The notes under the pieces were generated by a model. The model was not told the DNA's origin. It searched no databases and worked only from the letters and a program-made list of their open reading frames with translations. 64,000 nucleotides of DNA from Henningerozyma blattae CBS 6284. Lineage: Eukaryota > Ascomycota > Saccharomycetes > Saccharomycetales > Saccharomycetaceae. A program made the translations under genes and the position numbers. The number at the start of each line of letters is the position of its first letter. The stretch's first letter is position 1. Location of the stretch: contig NC_020187.1 of assembly GCF_000315915.1 (NCBI RefSeq), positions 806,001 through 870,000 on the forward strand. The letters run 5' to 3'. Shown one piece after another: positions 61,916-64,000 of this stretch.

Positions 61916-63883
61916 TCAATCATAGTAAAAGTTCGAAGCGATGTTTTTTAGATGATCAAGATTATATATATCTTCATCACTCTCAGACTCTGAATCATCA
62001 ACTGACAAATCAATATCATAATCCACACTAAGATTAATAAGCTGAACATTTTTTCGCACATCCACTAATGTTTCAATTTGTTCTTTAGTGCTCTGAGATA
62101 TTGAATCTTTATGCTTTTCAAGCGATGAAATTAATCGGAGGCCATCTAACCAAACATATGTAGTTTCTTTAGTATCAAAATATAAGTTTAATAATACATT
62201 ATGATTTCTATCTGATAAATTAATTTCCACATATACACTTTTCTGAATTAGATTAACCATTTTAAAATCATCTGGTACGTTGTTACCAATAGTAATTTGA
62301 TTTCCTTCAAAATAAAAAATATCGCTTAATCGAACTACCTTAGTCTGAGACTTTGAAAAATTCAGATTTTTATCAGATGATAATGTAATGCGATTATCAC
62401 CAATCTGGGGTAATTCTTCAGGCCTAATATCGAATTCTCTTAATAAAATATTATTTTGGTTTGCTGATAACACTATGAATGCTACCCTAGGATACTGTAC
62501 ATCTGGAGCCAATGGATTTTCGGCATATACCCAAGAACCGTTTTGTAATTGTAATAATCGTTGATGACGCACATATTCATAAACTTGAGTTGTTAACATT
62601 GCATCAAACTCTATTACTCGTCCCGACCATTTACTGTAATGCTTCTGTCTAAGGGTATCAAGCTGCCAATTTCGTGCAACCTTATATGATATATTCTCAA
62701 GAGTTTTTAATCTAGTTTTGAAAAAATTGCACCCATATGTAAAATTGTGGGGTGTCATTGATTTATCAATTATTATAGGAATCAAATCTAGCAATGATTC
62801 TAAGTCATTGCCAGTTTTTGCATCTGATTCTGCCCACATATTGAGAATTCTTTCCATTATTATGTAATAAATAGAGGCATTGTTAATTAATAAAAATATA
62901 ATAAATTTTTCTGCTGAATCAGTTAGCCGTAGATTTGTGCTGTAGTTATCTAATGCAATCGATACACGAACTAGAGCTTTAGATAAAGGAAATGGAGATA
63001 TGCCGAATAATAACTGTTCACTATATGTTTTTTTAAATGATAAATTAGAGTTTTCAAGAAAGTTAACGGCATCATACGCTTGTAAAAGGGTAATCTTTTT
63101 TTCATCTTGTAGCATCTTAGTTTCTTCAGTAAAATTATTATTAGTGATAGAAGATAACGCAGAAACCTCTTTTAAAGCGTTAAAATAGCGGTCTTTCAAG
63201 GGACCCTCATACTCCTGCAACGAATATCTTGATAAAATACCAGTCTTCCCATATTTTATACCAGTAAAACTTTTGAACAAGGTATCTGATACATCATCAT
63301 TATCTATTAAATTAGAAAAAAATTCTCTTAATTCATTCAAATTTATAAAATTTCTCATTATAATTGCAACAGTGAGACTTAAATCTTCGAATGATAATGA
63401 TGACAAACATTCAAAATGTAGAGAAAAAATTTCTAAAGCTAGTTTGGTTTCAGACAGATTCTCAGCACTCTGTAAGACATATTTTGTATAAGTCTGCACA
63501 AAAATAGGATTTACATAAAGACTTCTCATAATTGTTACCAAATGTTTTTTATGCCTCGTCTGATCATCTAGACATATTGTAAAAAGTTTTTTCATCACAA
63601 AATTCATCTCAACTAGACTTACTCTGGAACAAGTGGCTATTAGAATTGTCCAAAAGAAAGACTCTTGTACCACTGTCTCTAAGAGGAAATCATCTTCACA
63701 ATAGTCCATAAATTTCACTATCATTTTAGGTAGAGTTTCAATAGAAAGTATATCTGGCATATCTTTATTATTAACCAATAATTTGAAAAATTCTTTTAAT
63801 TTGCATTGATCCACTTGTGACGGAAGGGAGTAGTCACTAGCCGTAGTTATCAGCTCTGATAATCGAAGTTCCAAATCATCCAT
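61916..63883 (-). CDS. LMO1: ELMO/CED-12 homologue Lmo1
   Basis: 655 residues, matching Lmo1 (YLL007C, 665 residues). With the DOCK protein Dck1 it forms a guanine-nucleotide exchange factor for Rho5, acting in oxidative-stress signalling, mitophagy and wall integrity. The helical armadillo-like N-terminal part covers about 1-400. YSKWSGRVIEFDAMLTTQVYEY and RHQRLLQLQNGSWV introduce a PH-like domain (about 430-590) with TYVWLDGLRLIS near its last helix. The tail is acidic (DDSESESDED). It is convergent with CYR1, a pairing not found in S. cerevisiae. Confidence 0.88.
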   Translation of the reverse strand: MDDLELRLSELITTASDYSLPSQVDQCKLKEFFKLLVNNKDMPDILSIETLPKMIVKFMDYCEDDFLLETVVQESFFWTILIATCSRVSLVEMNFVMKKLFTICLDDQTRHKKHLVTIMRSLYVNPIFVQTYTKYVLQSAENLSETKLALEIFSLHFECLSSLSFEDLSLTVAIIMRNFINLNELREFFSNLIDNDDVSDTLFKSFTGIKYGKTGILSRYSLQEYEGPLKDRYFNALKEVSALSSITNNNFTEETKMLQDEKKITLLQAYDAVNFLENSNLSFKKTYSEQLLFGISPFPLSKALVRVSIALDNYSTNLRLTDSAEKFIIFLLINNASIYYIIMERILNMWAESDAKTGNDLESLLDLIPIIIDKSMTPHNFTYGCNFFKTRLKTLENISYKVARNWQLDTLRQKHYSKWSGRVIEFDAMLTTQVYEYVRHQRLLQLQNGSWVYAENPLAPDVQYPRVAFIVLSANQNNILLREFDIRPEELPQIGDNRITLSSDKNLNFSKSQTKVVRLSDIFYFEGNQITIGNNVPDDFKMVNLIQKSVYVEINLSDRNHNVLLNLYFDTKETTYVWLDGLRLISSLEKHKDSISQSTKEQIETLVDVRKNVQLINLSVDYDIDLSVDDSESESDEDIYNLDHLKNIASNFYYD

Positions 63884-64000
63884 TACTATTAACCAAAAAA
63901 ATTCTTATTAAGTACTAAAAATATGATACTAAGTAACTTGTAAATAGTTACTACACTTAGATCTAAATAATCTTAAAATTCGAGAGGCCTTACCAAACTA

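Noticed and set aside
1..64000. CRISPR array, bacterial defence or phage elements
   Set aside because: No regular direct-repeat/spacer pattern exists, and all genes recognised are yeast nuclear genes.

Overview
This is a 64 kb, strongly AT-rich stretch of a budding-yeast nuclear chromosome (Saccharomycetaceae). Almost every long reading frame is recognisable as an orthologue of a Saccharomyces cerevisiae gene. Genes are compact, mostly single-exon and lie on both strands; three tRNA genes (one with a short intron) and apparent Ty3-type LTR remnants are present. Gene names come from recognising the proteins. No database search was possible.

Gene order is informative. From 178 to 39605 the genes correspond to S. 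cerevisiae genes alternating between two ancestral sister blocks, YDR296-YDR314 and YHR034-YHR070: NEL1, MHR1, ATP5, PIH1, GPI11, RSC3, CPR5, HNT2, SRB7/MED21, GIC, SUM1, SSZ1, RRP3, PIB1, RAD34, HTD2, DYS1, TRM5. Several genes expected in a full ancestral order are missing here (SUR2, BFR2, PRO1, CFT1, TFB1, SSF1/2, RRP4). This is the pattern expected of a post-whole-genome-duplication species that resolved its duplicates independently of Saccharomyces, for example Tetrapisispora or Vanderwaltozyma. The genus is an inference.

Inserted in that block are an AIM24-like gene (7705-8394) and a tandem array of three GRE2/ARI1-type carbonyl reductases (13253-17376). The third reductase contains two undetermined bases and unusual substitutions. 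From 39606 to 42177 there is a non-coding, repeat-rich region with tRNA-Phe, two apparent Ty3-like LTRs and a closely spaced tRNA-Ser/tRNA-Val pair. Synteny switches there to the YLR010C-YLR003C block (TEN1, RLP24, PAM18, NSE1, CMS1, THI73-like, SSL1), which surrounds an unrecognised tail-anchored ORF at 51026-51886. CYR1 (adenylate cyclase, 2387 residues) and the ELMO-like gene LMO1 complete the window.

Functions are mostly housekeeping: ribosome biogenesis (RRP3, RLP24, CMS1), translation (SSZ1, DYS1, TRM5), mitochondria (MHR1, ATP5, HTD2, PAM18, AIM24-like), transcription and chromatin (RSC3, SUM1, MED21, SSL1), DNA repair and telomeres (RAD34, NSE1, TEN1), secretion and membranes (NEL1, GPI11, CPR5, PIB1), and polarity and signalling (GIC, LMO1, CYR1). 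PAC, RRPE and Tbf1-type promoter elements sit upstream of the ribosome-biogenesis genes. No bacterial-type system, CRISPR array or intact mobile element was seen. The least explained items are the CCG-rich tandem array at 15961-16044, the 15-bp inverted repeat at 40222/40417, the LTR/tRNA breakpoint and the 51026 ORF.
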